Source: Epichloe hybrida (lineage: Eukaryota; Ascomycota; Sordariomycetes; Hypocreales; Clavicipitaceae). Taken from it: a stretch of 64,000 bases of DNA. The stretch is from the NCBI GenBank assembly GCA_019022495.1, contig JAFEKR010000001.1:3348001-3412000 (forward strand), read 5' to 3'. The notes under the pieces are model-generated. The model saw nothing but the letters and a program-made list of their open reading frames with translations. It was not told the origin of the DNA and did no database searches. Both the position numbers and the translations under genes were made by a program. This document shows positions 35,200-46,907 of the stretch, in pieces (within the stretch, counting starts at the first letter, position 1; the number at the start of each line of letters is the position of its first letter).

Positions 35200-36150
35200 C
35201 CTATTATACACAAATAGGGGCATATATAAATACTTCTTAATAAAGAAGAAAGTATTGCTTAGAGTTATCTTATAGAGATTAAGCTCTACTAATTGTATTA
35301 ACGCTTTAGATACCCTTTAGTTTAATGTCTTTATGATTTACTATGTAAATTAGGGCACGAGGTTAAGTTTAAAGCTATTAAGAAACTAACTAAGGTTTGC
35401 TAGTAGTGCTAATTACACATGGATAGCTTACATTAGTTTAAATTCACTCTTTGGGATAAATGTGCTTATAATTATGAAATTATTGTGGATATTATGTATC
35501 TTAATAGTAACTGCCTTATTCTGTAAGTTATTAATATAGCTACATCCTTTAATACAGCTAGATTCGTTAAAGATATCTTTATAAAGACTATATAGGAAGT
35601 ACTCTATCTTTACTAGATTAATGTCTATCTAGGCCCCCTGGATTTAATTGTTATAGATACTAGAATGACCTTCAGAGGTAAGGAATTTAAGTAGCTTATG
35701 TTATTAATAGTGATTAAGATTAAAGATGTCCCTATTAAGGCTTACTATAGTATTAGTAAGGTTAAGCGATATTATAGGCCGCTCTAAAGAGCCTATAATA
35801 TTATCTAATGGGAATACCTGATAACACCGGAGCCTATGGTATTATAAATGGCAGTTAAAGCTGTGAATAATACTATAGGATTAAATAGTCTTGTGCTAAT
35901 AGTCCTTATTTTTAGCGTATATCCTTACATAGTTAAGGAATTGCCTTTATTACTAGATATTATGTAGTAAGCCCTTATAATCTAACTAGCAATAAAGGAG
36001 GTTAAGCGTATTTATACCTAGTGGAAAGTTAGTAATGCTCTTGCTATGAGGAATAGTCCTAATACCTTTGTAACCATTAACCTCCTACTAGGATTACTTA
36101 TATGTGTGTAGCGCGAAGGTAAAGGATAGGCAGGCCCCTATAAGCTATTA
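35200..36150 (+). pseudogene. GAG-pre-integrase and integrase of Copia element B
   Basis: The pre-integrase remnant (35,200-35,420) is followed by the integrase core. The latter includes DTRMTFRGKEFK at about 35,655-35,690 and AYYSISKVKRYYRPL at about 35,740-35,785, matching conserved Copia integrase segments. Stops throughout. Confidence 0.78.
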
Positions 36151-36419
36151 GCTATAGAAGGTAAGACCTATACTCTTAAGCTCCCTTAAGGCCCTAAGGC
36201 CTTTAGATTAATATCTATTAGGCCTTTTTATAAAGATCCTAATAAAGAGAGACCTCCTAAGAGCGTAAATAACTAAGACGCCTCCCTATAGCCTGTGGCT
36301 ACCCCTCTTGCTAATCCCCTAAGGTAAGGACCTAGAAGACCTTAGAAGAACCCCCCTGTTATTATGTCTGATGTTAATTATGTAAATTAAATAAAAGATA
36401 AGACTAATGTCTTTCTATT

Positions 36420-37250
36420 AGCTAAGGAAAGCTCTGACCTTAAGCTTGTAATCTAATTACATAAGAAAGGAATTATTAAGACCCCTAGTAAACCCTTTGA
36501 GCTGTTTACTAAAGCTAAGATTGATTCTCTAATCGAATGAGGCATGTTTAAATTTATTAAGTATAATAAAAGAGAGCATAGTAGAGTTTAAATTTTTAAT
36601 TCCCGTATTATTAATAAGGTAAAGGGCAAGATAATAGATCTATATAAGAAGTTAAGGCTTGTGATCTAAGGTTATGGCGATAAGAAGAAGCTAGCGATCC
36701 TTACATAGGCCCTAACAATCCAGCGAGCTAGCTAGTGATTAATCCTCGCGATAGCACCTACGTTATTATTACTAGGCCTTATTCTCTAGCTTTGTGATAT
36801 TATATAGGCCTATATGTAAGCATAAACGCTTCTTAGTTATATAATCCTAGCCTAAATCCCTATCTAAATCTATTACCTATACCCTATAGGTATAATGATA
36901 TAAGTGATTAAGCCTTTATATAGTATTGTAGAAGCTAGCACCTACTAGTAGGTAATATATTATTGTTACTATAGAGAAATGCTCTAGATAATGACCTTTA
37001 CATTTGACCTGTGCCTGCTCGTAATAACGAAGGAGAACCTAACCTTTGTGTGTATAGGGATGCAGACTAATAATATAATTAGACTATCTAACCATAAGTT
37101 CTCTTAATAAGAGGAAGATTAATTAAAAGCTACTTTTTTACTACTAAACTAAAGTAAATCCTTTCTATAGGGAACTTACTAACCTTTAATAGTGGTATTA
37201 TTACTCTTAAAAATAATGTGATTACACTAAGGCAAAAGGTCTAGAGTGAA
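36420..37250 (+). pseudogene. Reverse transcriptase region of Copia element B
   Basis: Reads EFIKYNKREHSR-like and IKPLYSIVEAST-like segments near 36,550 and 36,910, in the order seen in elements F and Z. Non-functional because of stops. Confidence 0.72.
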
Positions 37251-37329
37251 AAGCTTTAGTTAATCCTGCTAACTGATTTAAAACAGGTATATATAGAATA
37301 ATAAGCTTAAGGCGTGTATATTACCTTAA

Positions 37330-38020
37330 TTTACTAACCTGAAGCCTGCTTTAACCTCTCTATTACTATATAACACTAAGAGCTATTACCTTAAGATATG
37401 AAAAGCCTAAACTAATGGATTTAATAGTAAATTAATAATCTAAGCTAAGGATTAAGGTTTATACTATTTAATCTTAAGAAAGTAAAGCTTTTTGTATTTA
37501 TAAATAGATTATTTGCTAATAACTAGGACCTTACTTCCTAGCTAGGCTATGTGCTTATCCTAGCTAGTGAAGTCTAAGAGAAAAGCACCTTTATAATCTA
37601 AGGTAATATTGTGTACTATAGCTTTACTAAGAGCAAGAGAGTTATAAGAAGTGTGCTTGCCTCTAAGATTTATAGCATGGTTACTAGTGCTAATATAGCT
37701 TATGTGGTCTTAATAACGCTTAGGTTAATTACCTATTAATTGAACCTCCTTATGATTCCTGTTATTATCTATACTAATTTATACTTTTTATATAAATGCC
37801 TTGTTAAGCTTAGTACTATAAAGGAGAAGCGTCTTATGATTAATATTATAGCCCTTTGTTAATTATATAAGTGACGAGAGATTTGCAAGATTAGATGGAT
37901 TAATAGGAATGACAACCTTGCTAATGCATTTATAAAGGCATTGCCAAACAAGGCATTTAAGAGGTTTATCACGAGTAATAAGGCGACTATTAGGATAGAA
38001 GGGTGGGTTATGTAATTATA
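37330..38020 (+). pseudogene. RNase H region of Copia element B
   Basis: Reads SFTKSKRVIRSVLASKIYSM near 37,620-37,680, then ANIAYVV, KEKRLMINIIAL and NDNLANAFIKALPNKAF near 37,910-37,960. Collinear with Z and A. Confidence 0.8.
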
Positions 38021-38243
38021 ATATTTGTGTTAATCTAATAAGATTAAAGGTGTTAAGAATTAGGCTTACTTATCCTTATATAGGCTTATAGATTGAATTT
38101 TGTTGTTTATTGTACCCCTTCCCCTTGCCCTTTTCTTATAATATTATTTGTGATTATTTAATCTTATTTGTTCCTTAATTCCTATTTACTTCTCTTATTA
38201 ATATTATGCGTTAATAATTATGTTAAAAAGAGAGAGTTTCTAG

Positions 38244-38540
38244 TGTTAAAATAAGTATAATATTAATAAGGGTGCGCGCCTCTAATTAGGTGAGCGCGTT
38301 GCATTATGGACCTATATATCTGGCCTGACCGCGCCGCGATTAGGGTTAGTATATGTGGCCTCTTCGCTGGTGACCCTAATTAAGGCCCCTTTTCCTATGA
38401 TAAATAGCGCACCCTCTTTGCTTCTATTTAATCCCTCTTTTGCTTGCTTTGATAGACTAGAATATATAATGATTACGTGCACTTTAGTCCACCCCAAAAA
38501 ACCCTACGCGTAGGTCAATGGTATCCTGTAGATACTAACA
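38244..38540 (+). repeat. 3' LTR of Copia element B
   Basis: TGTTAAAATAAGTATAAT to GATACTAACA. Preceded by the purine tract AAAAAGAGAGAG and followed by the ACTTC duplication. Confidence 0.92.
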
Positions 38541-38545
38541 ACTTC

Positions 38546-41013
38546 TTAGAGAACCTTTTAGGCTAAGGAGACCCCTAAGATCTCCTAACTCTTATCTATA
38601 GGATTAGGCAGAAGTTTAAGACAGATAATACGCATTAAAAGAACTATCTATTATAGGGAAGATTATAACTACTTATAATTATCTAAGAGAACCCTAGTAA
38701 ATTAAAGATTAAGTGCTTTAAAGACCTTGTAATAAAGCTTTCGAATCTCTAAAGGGTAAATCCTTATAGATCCTAGTTGGAATTAGACCTCCGTAGTTAG
38801 ATTCTGAATACCTGCAAAGGAATCCCGGAATGTAAGGCTTGTATTATTAATTCTCCTGTTAACCTCTAATGCTTTTGTAAACGAATAAGGATGTTAATTA
38901 GCAAATCTAAAGCTTTAATTAATTAGTAGTAGTTTCTTACAGAAGCTAGCACTAAGGAATACTTTTAGACTAACCGTAAGTATAATAGAAAAGGCAAGGA
39001 AGCCTAGTATAGTTAATCTTTATTAAAGAGCAAGCCTTAACGCTTAAAAAAGTGTTATATATATAGCAAAGAAGGTTATTAGTTAACTAAACACTTAGAT
39101 AAGGACTAGAAGAAGGCATTCTAATAATTTAAGAATTACTCTCGCACAGACTTAATAGCTTCTTTATATAATATATTCCTAACATAGTATAAAGGCAATA
39201 ATAATCCTAAATTAGCTAAGGACAATAATATTAACCAATACCTAATAGAACTTAGTTTTAGTAAAGAAGATAGTAATAGCTAAGTGCCTACGAGCTTCTT
39301 TATATATAGGACTACCTATAATAGCCGTGTGACTACTAAGATTCTTACTAGTAAAGTAATAACTTATACTTTAGTTAAGAAGGATCTATTTAATCTTTAG
39401 GAACTAGATAAGGCGCTAAGTGTATTTACACTTAAAGGATAATATTTATCTAGAACCTTTAAAGGCATTATAGCCAATATAGGTGCTGCGGGATGTTCGT
39501 TAGTAGGCCACCCTTAATTCTTAGCTCTATAAAGTGTAATGCTAACTATTATGCTTAATAAGTTAGATGCTAGGAAGATAAAGATTAAATTTAGCCCTAG
39601 AGAACTAATTAAGGCACTTAGATTAATTAAAGTGCTAACTCTATTTAGAATTATCCTTTTTTAGGTAATCCCTATAAACACTCCCTTTCTCTTATGCCTT
39701 AATAATATAACTTACCTAAAGATTGATTTCCATATATTAGAGAATATTTTATAGTAAGGGAATATTAAGGTTTCTATTATATATAAATAGGGGCATACGT
39801 GGATGCTTCTTAATAAAGAAGAAAGTATTGCTTAGAGTTATCTTATAGAGATTAAGCTTTGCTAATTATATTAATGCTTTAGATACTCTTTAGTTTAATG
39901 TCTTTATAATTTACTACGTAAATTAGGGCATAAGGTTAAGTTTAAAGCTATTAAGAAACTAACCAAGGTTTACTAGTAGTGCTAATTACACACAGATAGC
40001 TTACATTAGTTTAAATTCACTCTTTAGGATAAATATACCTATAATTATAAAATCATTATAAATATTATATATCTTAATAGTAACCGCCCTATTCTACAAG
40101 TTATTAATATAGCTATATCCTTTAATATAGCTAAATTCATTAAAGATATCTCTGCAAAGACCACGTAGGAAGCACTTTATCTTTACTAGATTAATGTCTA
40201 TCTAGGCCCCCTGGATTTAATTATTATAGATACTAGAATAACCTTTAGAGGTAAGGAATTCAAGCAGCTTACGTTATTAATAGCGATTAAGATTAAAGAT
40301 ATCCTTATTAAGGCTTACTATAGTATTAGTAAGGTTAAGTAATATTATAGGCCACTCCAAAGAGCCTATAATATTATCTAATAGGAATGCCTAATAACGC
40401 TAGAGCCCGTGGTATTATAAATAGTAGTTAAAGCTATAAATAACACTATAGGATTAAATAGTCTTATGCTAATAGTCCTTATTTTTAGCGTGTATTCTCG
40501 CATAGTTAAGGAATCGCCTCTATTACTAGATATTACGTAGCAAGCCCTTATAATCTAACTAGTAATAAAGGAAGTTAAGCGTATTTATACCTAGTGGAAA
40601 GTTAGTAATGCCCTTACTATAAGGAATAGTCCTAATACCTCTATAACTATTAACCTCCTACTAGGATTGCTTATACACGTGTAACATAAAGGTAAAGGAT
40701 AAGCAGGCCCCTATAAGCTATTAGCTATAGAAGGTAAGACCTACACTCTTAAGCTCCCTTAAGGCCCTAAGGCCTTTAGATTAATATCTATTAAGCCTTT
40801 TTATAAAGATCCTAATAAAGAGAGACCTCCTAAGAGCATAGATAACTAAGACACCTCCCTATAGCCTATAGCTATCCCTCCTACTAATCCCCTAAGGTAA
40901 GGACCTAGAAGACCTTAGAAGAACCCCCCTATTATTATATCTAATATTAATTATGTAAATTAAATAAAAGATAAGACTAATATCTTTCTATTAGCTAAGG
41001 AAAGCTCTAACCT
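38546..41013 (+). pseudogene. Copia element A, second piece (gag end, protease, integrase)
   Basis: Continues the reading interrupted at 32,044 and is collinear with 33,970-36,435 of element B. A decayed zinc knuckle (about 39,055), protease (about 39,470) and integrase (about 39,990-40,700) can be traced. It ends at CTCTAACCTT where element C begins. Confidence 0.82.
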
Positions 41014-41837
41014 TGTTAAAAATAAGACCTATTTTTAGCCCTTTTCTAGTTAAAGAACCTTCTTATTACTAGCTTGCTTTGCAAGTCTGACAGCTGCACT
41101 GCAGCTGTCAACGGTCGCGAGGGCAGCCGTCAATGACTGCGTCGCAGCTGTTAACAGCTGCGACCGACCGTGTGGATGACTAATTAGTCAATTGCGTTGT
41201 GGCTACAAGTGTGGCCACAACCACACCACTAGTAATTAGGTAAGCTAGGGTAATGTAAGCTAGGGTGACATAAGCAGGTTACCCTACACATAACTTACCC
41301 TATAGCTATCTTTAACAACGATTTTCTCTTTATCTAGAGGTTATACAAAAGTTTCACATATAGCAAATTGAAGCTTAAAGATAGGGCTTTCTTTTTATGT
41401 AAGGTTATTTTTTAGACCAAAAGTTAGTGCATACGGGTTGCTAGCTAGTATAGTAGTGAGTTGATTTTTTGGTTTTTGCATACAAATGAATTTTACGGAA
41501 AATCAAAAGTAGCCTGTAAGACCCCGTTAGCGGCCCGGATCCACTAATATAGTCAGTAAGTCTATGAGAGAAAGAAGATCTTTTTAACTAGCTAGATAGC
41601 TAGTCCTCTTAACTAATAACAGCCGCATTGCCCGTACAACGTATCTAAAATCAATTCTATTACTTTATAAGATATCATAAAAGTGATCTAAATCGAATTC
41701 TATTAGTTAATAACTGCCATAACCTTCCGTTGCGTTACGTTAATTAATTCAACGTTGCAGCCCTATTGGTCCCCGACCGTAGAGCTTGCACCCGTACAGC
41801 TGTTGCTAGCCGGCAACTAGCTCCCTACATTTCAATA
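41014..41837 (+). repeat. 5' LTR (824 bp) of Copia element C
   Basis: TGTTAAAAATAAGAC to CTACATTTCAATA, followed by GGTTATGAGCCCGG. Same length as the two LTRs of the inverted element. Confidence 0.92.
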
Positions 41838-41851
41838 GGTTATGAGCCCGG
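41838..41851 (+). other. Half-tRNA-Met primer binding site of element C
   Basis: GGTTATGAGCCCGG directly follows the LTR, the same site as at 17378-17391. Only one copy is present here, with no 81-bp LTR or tRNA-like segment. Confidence 0.75.
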
Positions 41852-41889
41852 CTCTATCACTATAGATTCCTTTTAGGTCACTTTGTGTA

Positions 41890-42135
41890 TAATTATAGAA
41901 GACTTCCCTTTTATAAAAAAGGAAGGACCTGCAAGAAAGAAGCTTTTTCCCTTCTATAAAAAGGAATTAATTGTGGCTACAGAAGACTTCCCTTCTATAA
42001 AAAAGGAAGGATCCGCGAGATAGAAGCTTTTTCCCTTCTATAAAAAGGAATAAATTTCAAATACAGAAGACTTCCCTTCTATAAAAAAGGAAGGACCCGC
42101 GAGATAGAAGTTTTTTCCCTTCTATAAAAAGGAAA
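41890..42135 (+). repeat. Leader tandem repeat of element C, three units
   Basis: Three units of about 83 bp built on TTCCCTTCTATAAAAAGGAA inverted repeats, matching 16828-17065 in reverse orientation. They end just before the gag start. Confidence 0.85.
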
Positions 42136-43230
42136 ATAGATACCAAAGGAAAGGGAAAGGGACCTATTGTCCCTGACCCTAGTGCGTAAGAGGTTCTAAA
42201 TAACCAGCTAAAAGAGCAGGCTATTAAGCAACAAGCAACTATAGACTAGTTATTAGAGAAGCTAGAAAGCCTATCTATAACTGTAAATAGTCGTATGGAG
42301 GGTGTGGAATCTGATAAGCCCGCTAGTCAGCAGCAAGATCAGCAGCCTATTCAAGAAAATCAAGCTGAATCTAGCTCTGTACAAGCAACCTTTAATAATT
42401 CAATTATTAAGGAATTTAATAAGAGAGTTTATAGTTTTCCAGAGACTGCTAGGCTTAAAGAAGCTGAAAATTTCGAACAATGGAAACAAGCCCTAACTAT
42501 CTAATTTAGAGCTTTAGGCATGCCTAATTTTCTAGATAATCCGGAGAGTTCTAGGGCGCTAGGGGATCCAGATTAAGCTATTATTCTTATGTTACTAAGG
42601 GATAGTTGTACAGAAGGACCCTAAGCCGCTATAACTTGGCAAAAATCACCTGAAGAAGCCTATAATTTACTTGTAAGGTAATATTCATATAGCGTAGAAA
42701 TCCAGAGGGGGTCCCTATATTTAGAATTTTATAACCTGAATTTTTAAGAGTTTAAGGGGACTCTAGAGTCCTTTAATGTAGTCTTTAATAATCTACTAGC
42801 TAGATTATCGATTTCAGGGGTCCTGATTGCTCCGATAGATTAGGTTAATTAATATCTTCAATCCCTAAAATCAACCTTCCCTTAGTGGGCTGAGAGGCAA
42901 CGATTTAGTATGCGTACGAATAGGGCTATAGGGGCTCCCCTGGATGCCCTAAATCTTTAATTCTTGATGGTAGACCTTCTAGCAGAATAAAGGGATAAGT
43001 TATCTATGGTATCTAAAGCCCTGAATTATAGGGCTAAAAACCTTGAAAAGGGTGCCAAAGAAAAAGAAAAGGCCCCTAAGGATTAGAAGAAGAAAGGAGG
43101 CTCTGAAGAAAATAAGGGCTCTTCTAATTCTAATTCTTCTTCTAATAAGAAGAAGAAAAAGAAGCAAAAAGGTTAAAAATCAGATAAAAAGGATAATAAA
43201 GAGACCTCTGGAGAGGGATCTTTTATGCTA
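42134..43230 (+). pseudogene. Gag of Copia element C
   Basis: The start codon reads ATA (element at 16,824: ATG). A few in-frame stops (for example SA*EV for SAQEV) interrupt an otherwise readable gag. It has a Gln-rich coiled-coil N-terminus, FEQWKQALTI, the FNNLLARLSISG core and a Lys/Ser-rich basic tail (43,040-43,180). No zinc knuckle. Stops are CAA/CAG to TAA/TAG. Confidence 0.82.
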
Positions 43231-43740
43231 GGAAATTACAACCTTTCTAATGGTGCTCTTAAACCGTACAAGAAGCCTAGCCTTTATAAGACTAGTTATA
43301 AGAGCTCTAGTGATAGTAGCTCTAATTCTAGCTCTAGTGAATCGGATGATGAAAATCAAGAAATTAAAACCTTAAATGGTTTTAATTATTACAGTAAAGA
43401 TATGAAAAAGGCCTTATTATATGATACAGGTTTGACTGTATATATTGTTAATTCTAGGGAGGTCTTTAGGGATTATACCCCCTATAAAAAGGGGGAATCC
43501 AACCCTATTATAACTGGTGGTGGCCTTATTTACGCTAAGGGTCGCGGTAGTGCTGTTTTTGAGGTCTTATATTAAAAGAATCCTAATAAATATAGGACCT
43601 TAGTGCTTAAAGATGCGCTATATTTTCCTTAGCTTGATGTTAATATAGTTAGTGGACTTACGCACTATATATCTGGTGGTTGCCTTATAAAAAACCTACT
43701 TTATCTTAAAGATAGGGCTCTTATTGCAACCTTAGATATA
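43225..43740 (+). pseudogene. Protease of Copia element C
   Basis: Open from 43,225 for 116 codons. After a Ser-rich linker it reads LLYDTGLTVYIVNSREVF with the catalytic D-T-G intact, followed by TLVLKDALYFP. One stop (VLY*KN) separates the two parts. This is the least damaged protease in the window. Confidence 0.85.
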
Positions 43741-44397
43741 GAAAAACATGGTTTTTTCTTCCACGTTAAAAACCAATCTACGCCTAAGTTATCTAAAGGG
43801 CCCTGTAATAATTCGCATTATATCCGACCTTTTACCTACGCCGCTTTTAAGGGTTATAGTTACCCTATAGAGGTTCAAATTCCCTCTAAAAAGCCGGATT
43901 GGGCTTCTGATTTAGATGAAATCGACGAAAATGATGATGATATTGAAGAAATCGTACGGGATGATTTAGGGGAATTAGTCCCTTCTTCTTCGCCTATAGC
44001 CCCAGGTTGGGTCCCTTATAAATCTAAGGAAATAGATTTAGGGGTGTTAGAGGGCCCTAGTGGAGGAAAAGGGTCCCTAATACCTCTCCAAGAGGCCTGT
44101 GGTTCTCAAGGGGCCCAGCAGGGGACTAGTGAAGAGGGCCCTAGTCTAGATCCTAATTCAGACCCTAAGGATCTTCAATATCAACGGTTATTAGAACTAG
44201 CTGGCCTATGGCATGTACGATTAGGGCACCTAGGTCTTCCTTTGCTAAAGAAAACTAGCCTTATAACTAAAGGAATCCCTGATTTTTCTAAAATTAAGGA
44301 TAAAGATTTTAGATGTATTGCTTGTGATCAATCTAAGGCAGTTAGAAGACCTAGGAAGTTAGCTATCCCTGACCCCCCAAGAGCTTAGATTGAATAG
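43741..44397 (+). pseudogene. GAG-pre-integrase module of element C, first copy
   Basis: The frame continues with few stops into the open stretch 44,044-44,388: LWHVRLGHLGLPLLKK, FRCIACDQSKAVRRP, RKLAIPDPPRA. This is the H/C zinc-binding module. The frame ends just where the internal duplication is disturbed. Confidence 0.85.
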
Positions 44398-44896
44398 AGG
44401 GGGATACGCTAAAAATCAGCCCCACGCCGTACAATAAGCAGTCAAGGGGAATTAGTTAATTGACTTCGATATAGCCCCAGGCCTGGGGAAGGCCTAACTG
44501 TTTATAAGGCTATTAAAGGCTTCTTCAGAGACTCCAATAGGTCAATATCCTAAGAGGCAAGGGGCCCAGCAGGGGACTAGTGAAGAGGGCCCTAGTCTAG
44601 ATCCTAATTCAGACCCTAAGGATCTTCAATATCAACGGTTATTAGAACTAGCTGGCCTATGGCATGTACGATTAGGGCACCTAGGTCTTCCTTTGCTAAA
44701 GAAAACTAGCCTTATAACTAAAGGAATCCCTGATTTTTCTAAAATTAAGGATAAAGATTTTAGATGTATTGCTTGTGATCAATCTAAGGCAGTTAGAAGA
44801 CCTAGGAAGTTAGCTATCCCTGACCCCCCAAGAGCTCTAGATTGAATAGAGGGGGATACGCTAAAAATCAGCCCCACGCCGTACAATAAGCAGTCA
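44108..44896. repeat. Internal direct duplication of about 338 bp in element C
   Basis: The stretch from AAGGGGCCCAGCAGGGGACT to CGTACAATAAGCAGTCAA at 44108-44445 recurs at about 44560-44896 with only one or two differences (an extra CT in AGAGCTCTAGAT). The spacer (44446-44559) is shuffled integrase sequence (GGCCTAACTGTTTATAAGGC and so on) that normally follows the second copy. Confidence 0.92.
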
Positions 44897-45339
44897 ATTT
44901 GCTTATTTCTAGTCCCTAATATAACCTATGAGCTTAAAAATGGTCGGCAGAACGATTCTAAAGCTTCGTACTTCTATTCTAGATCGATTAAGGGCTACTA
45001 TCTAGTGGGCAAAATTACCGTTATTTTTATAGTGTTTTGTATTACCTGCAGTTGTTAACCTTATTAATATAACTGCTAATACTACTAAGGATAAAAGACC
45101 TGAACAACTGTTATCTAGGGAGCTAAATCAGCCTTATACAACTGATATTAGTAGTATTAGAGCTATAGGATCTCACTGTGAGATTCTAATCCCCCCGGAA
45201 AAACGACCTAAAGCCTAGAAGTTAGCAGCTAGGACTATCCCTGGAAGGCTTTTAGCTACACTAGGTTCTAACACCTACCTAGTGTACATCCCCTCTAAAA
45301 GGCTAGTTACAAAGACTAGCTTTATTAAGATTATAGAAC
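44897..45339 (+). pseudogene. Integrase remnant of element C
   Basis: Homologous to 13,870-14,520 on the minus strand. Includes GSHCEILIPPEKRP- and TNTYLVYIPSKRLVTKTSF-like readings. Cut at 45,339 by the junction with Gypsy sequence. Confidence 0.7.
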
Positions 45340-46907
45340 GCTTTAACCCTTAATAGTTCTATCTTAATGCCTTTTTTAGATATAATAAACCCTAGGAATT
45401 TCACTTATAATACTAAAAATTAGTACTTCTTAAGGTTAACGTAGAGATCTACGTCCTAAAGTCGCTCTAGCACCCTTTTAACATGCTTTATGTGTCTTAT
45501 GGGGTTGCTACTATATATCAGGATGTTATTAAGGTAGATAATGCAGAATTTGTTTATAAGTCCCTTAAGCGTGTTATTAATATATTCCTAAAAAGTAGCT
45601 AGCGTGTTTACTAATCTAAATAGTATAATAAGGTACTTAAAATGCCTATAGTGGCATTAGAACGCTATCTTCTACTTATTACCCTCGTGAATATATAGCT
45701 AGTAGTACGCCTCTTAAAGATCCAAAGATGTAAAGACTTTTACGCCTACTAGTTAATTAAGAATTTCGGAGATTAATAGTAAGGGGGCCTTATTCTTAAC
45801 GGTAATCCTGTTAAGACCCTTATAATCCATATAAAGCCTTAATTTCCCTAATTTTTTTAGGATAAACAAAATTAGGGCTCTAGCTAGGCTCGTTAATCTT
45901 CTAATCTATCCTTTTTCCTAGCACTTATTGCACCTCTAGCTTTTTTTCCGCTAGGTTATATATAGGTCCCTATAGTGGTTATTTCCCTTCTTCTAATTTA
46001 ATTATATTAAGTGTAGCCCCTTAAGTTCTAGAAGCTTACTAGCATACACTACCTTTATTCTATTATCCTAGAAGGTTCTTAGGTCTAGCTAGAATAGCAT
46101 ATTTAAATCCTATAAATATACCTATAAATTCTTATGAGTGTCTCCCTTATATATAGGTACCTTATACTATGTCTTAATAAAGCTTTATAGGTATATGCTT
46201 ATTATAAACTTACTATTAGGTAGGAAACCTAGGAATATAGGATTTATTAGTGTGTCTATCTAAGGGGTAATTATAGGTCTTCTACCTAATCTAGCTAATT
46301 ATAAGTCCGCTTCTATTTCTTTAAGCTACGCTTCTATTTCTAAGATCTCTTATCTTAAGTAGGCATTACGTAGCTAGGCTTATATAACCTTATGTTACCT
46401 CTATAGCTAGTCTAAATTATTATTATTTCTAGATCTAGGGTTACTATATTAGTTAGGTAGTGTCTGCTATACCCTATTATATTCTATAGTTAAAGTGTTT
46501 AGGTTACTACTTAGGCACTATAGGTTTAGGGCTTTCTTGCTAGGTAGTATAGGTATATTCTAAGTAAATATTCTATAGCTCCTTTATATTTAAATCTAGC
46601 TAATAGTCTATTTTCCTAAAAGGGTTTAAGAGTTTAACTTATTATAACTATAGTAAAAGAGATATAAATAAAGTAAAGGCTAAGACTCTTAGTTATAGCT
46701 AGAGAGCTACTACTTAGGGGTAGGTATATAAAGGTCTTAAACTCTAACCTCCTATAACTCTTGTAGGCAGTCCTTATCTAAATACCCTACTATATGCACG
46801 TGGCTACCTAGTAGCTACTTAGTTATCTGTGCGATCTAGGGCTTATCCAAGGGCTCCATCATGTGACCGTCCTGTCCGTGACTCCCTAGCCTCCGTGCCC
46901 CTGACAC
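45340..46907 (-). pseudogene. Ty3/Gypsy reverse transcriptase fragment
   Basis: The minus-strand reading contains Ty3/Gypsy RT motifs: APLLLISEII, VFTSLDLQEAYY, EYINNTLKGLINKF, then the active-site box as YLNNILIYSSNP (functional: YLDDILIYS) and VKFLGFIISKKGIKIE. Orientation and family differ from the surrounding Copia DNA. Gag, integrase and LTRs are missing, except that a 48-bp tail near 46,859-46,907 recurs at 49,322-49,372 and may be an LTR end. Confidence 0.85.

Larger units (their letters stand above)
32045..38540 (+). mobile_element. Copia element B, full length, inserted into element A
   Basis: LTRs at 32045-32341 and 38244-38540. The target duplication ACTTC is at 32040-32044 and 38541-38545. 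The sequence on either side is contiguous in B's own gag (about 33,963-33,975), proving that A was the target. Same family as A. Plus-strand gag-pol with RIP stops; somewhat more CpA/TpG survives than in the left part of A. Confidence 0.94.
41014..45339 (+). mobile_element. Copia element C (824-bp-LTR family), 5' part only, best-preserved frames
   Basis: 5' LTR (41014-41837), primer site, three-unit leader, gag, protease, pre-integrase and part of the integrase of the same family as 10824-18215, in opposite orientation. It stops at AGATTATAGAAC (about 45,339), where Ty3/Gypsy sequence begins. It carries a 338-bp internal duplication. No 3' LTR is present, so it is truncated. Confidence 0.87.
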
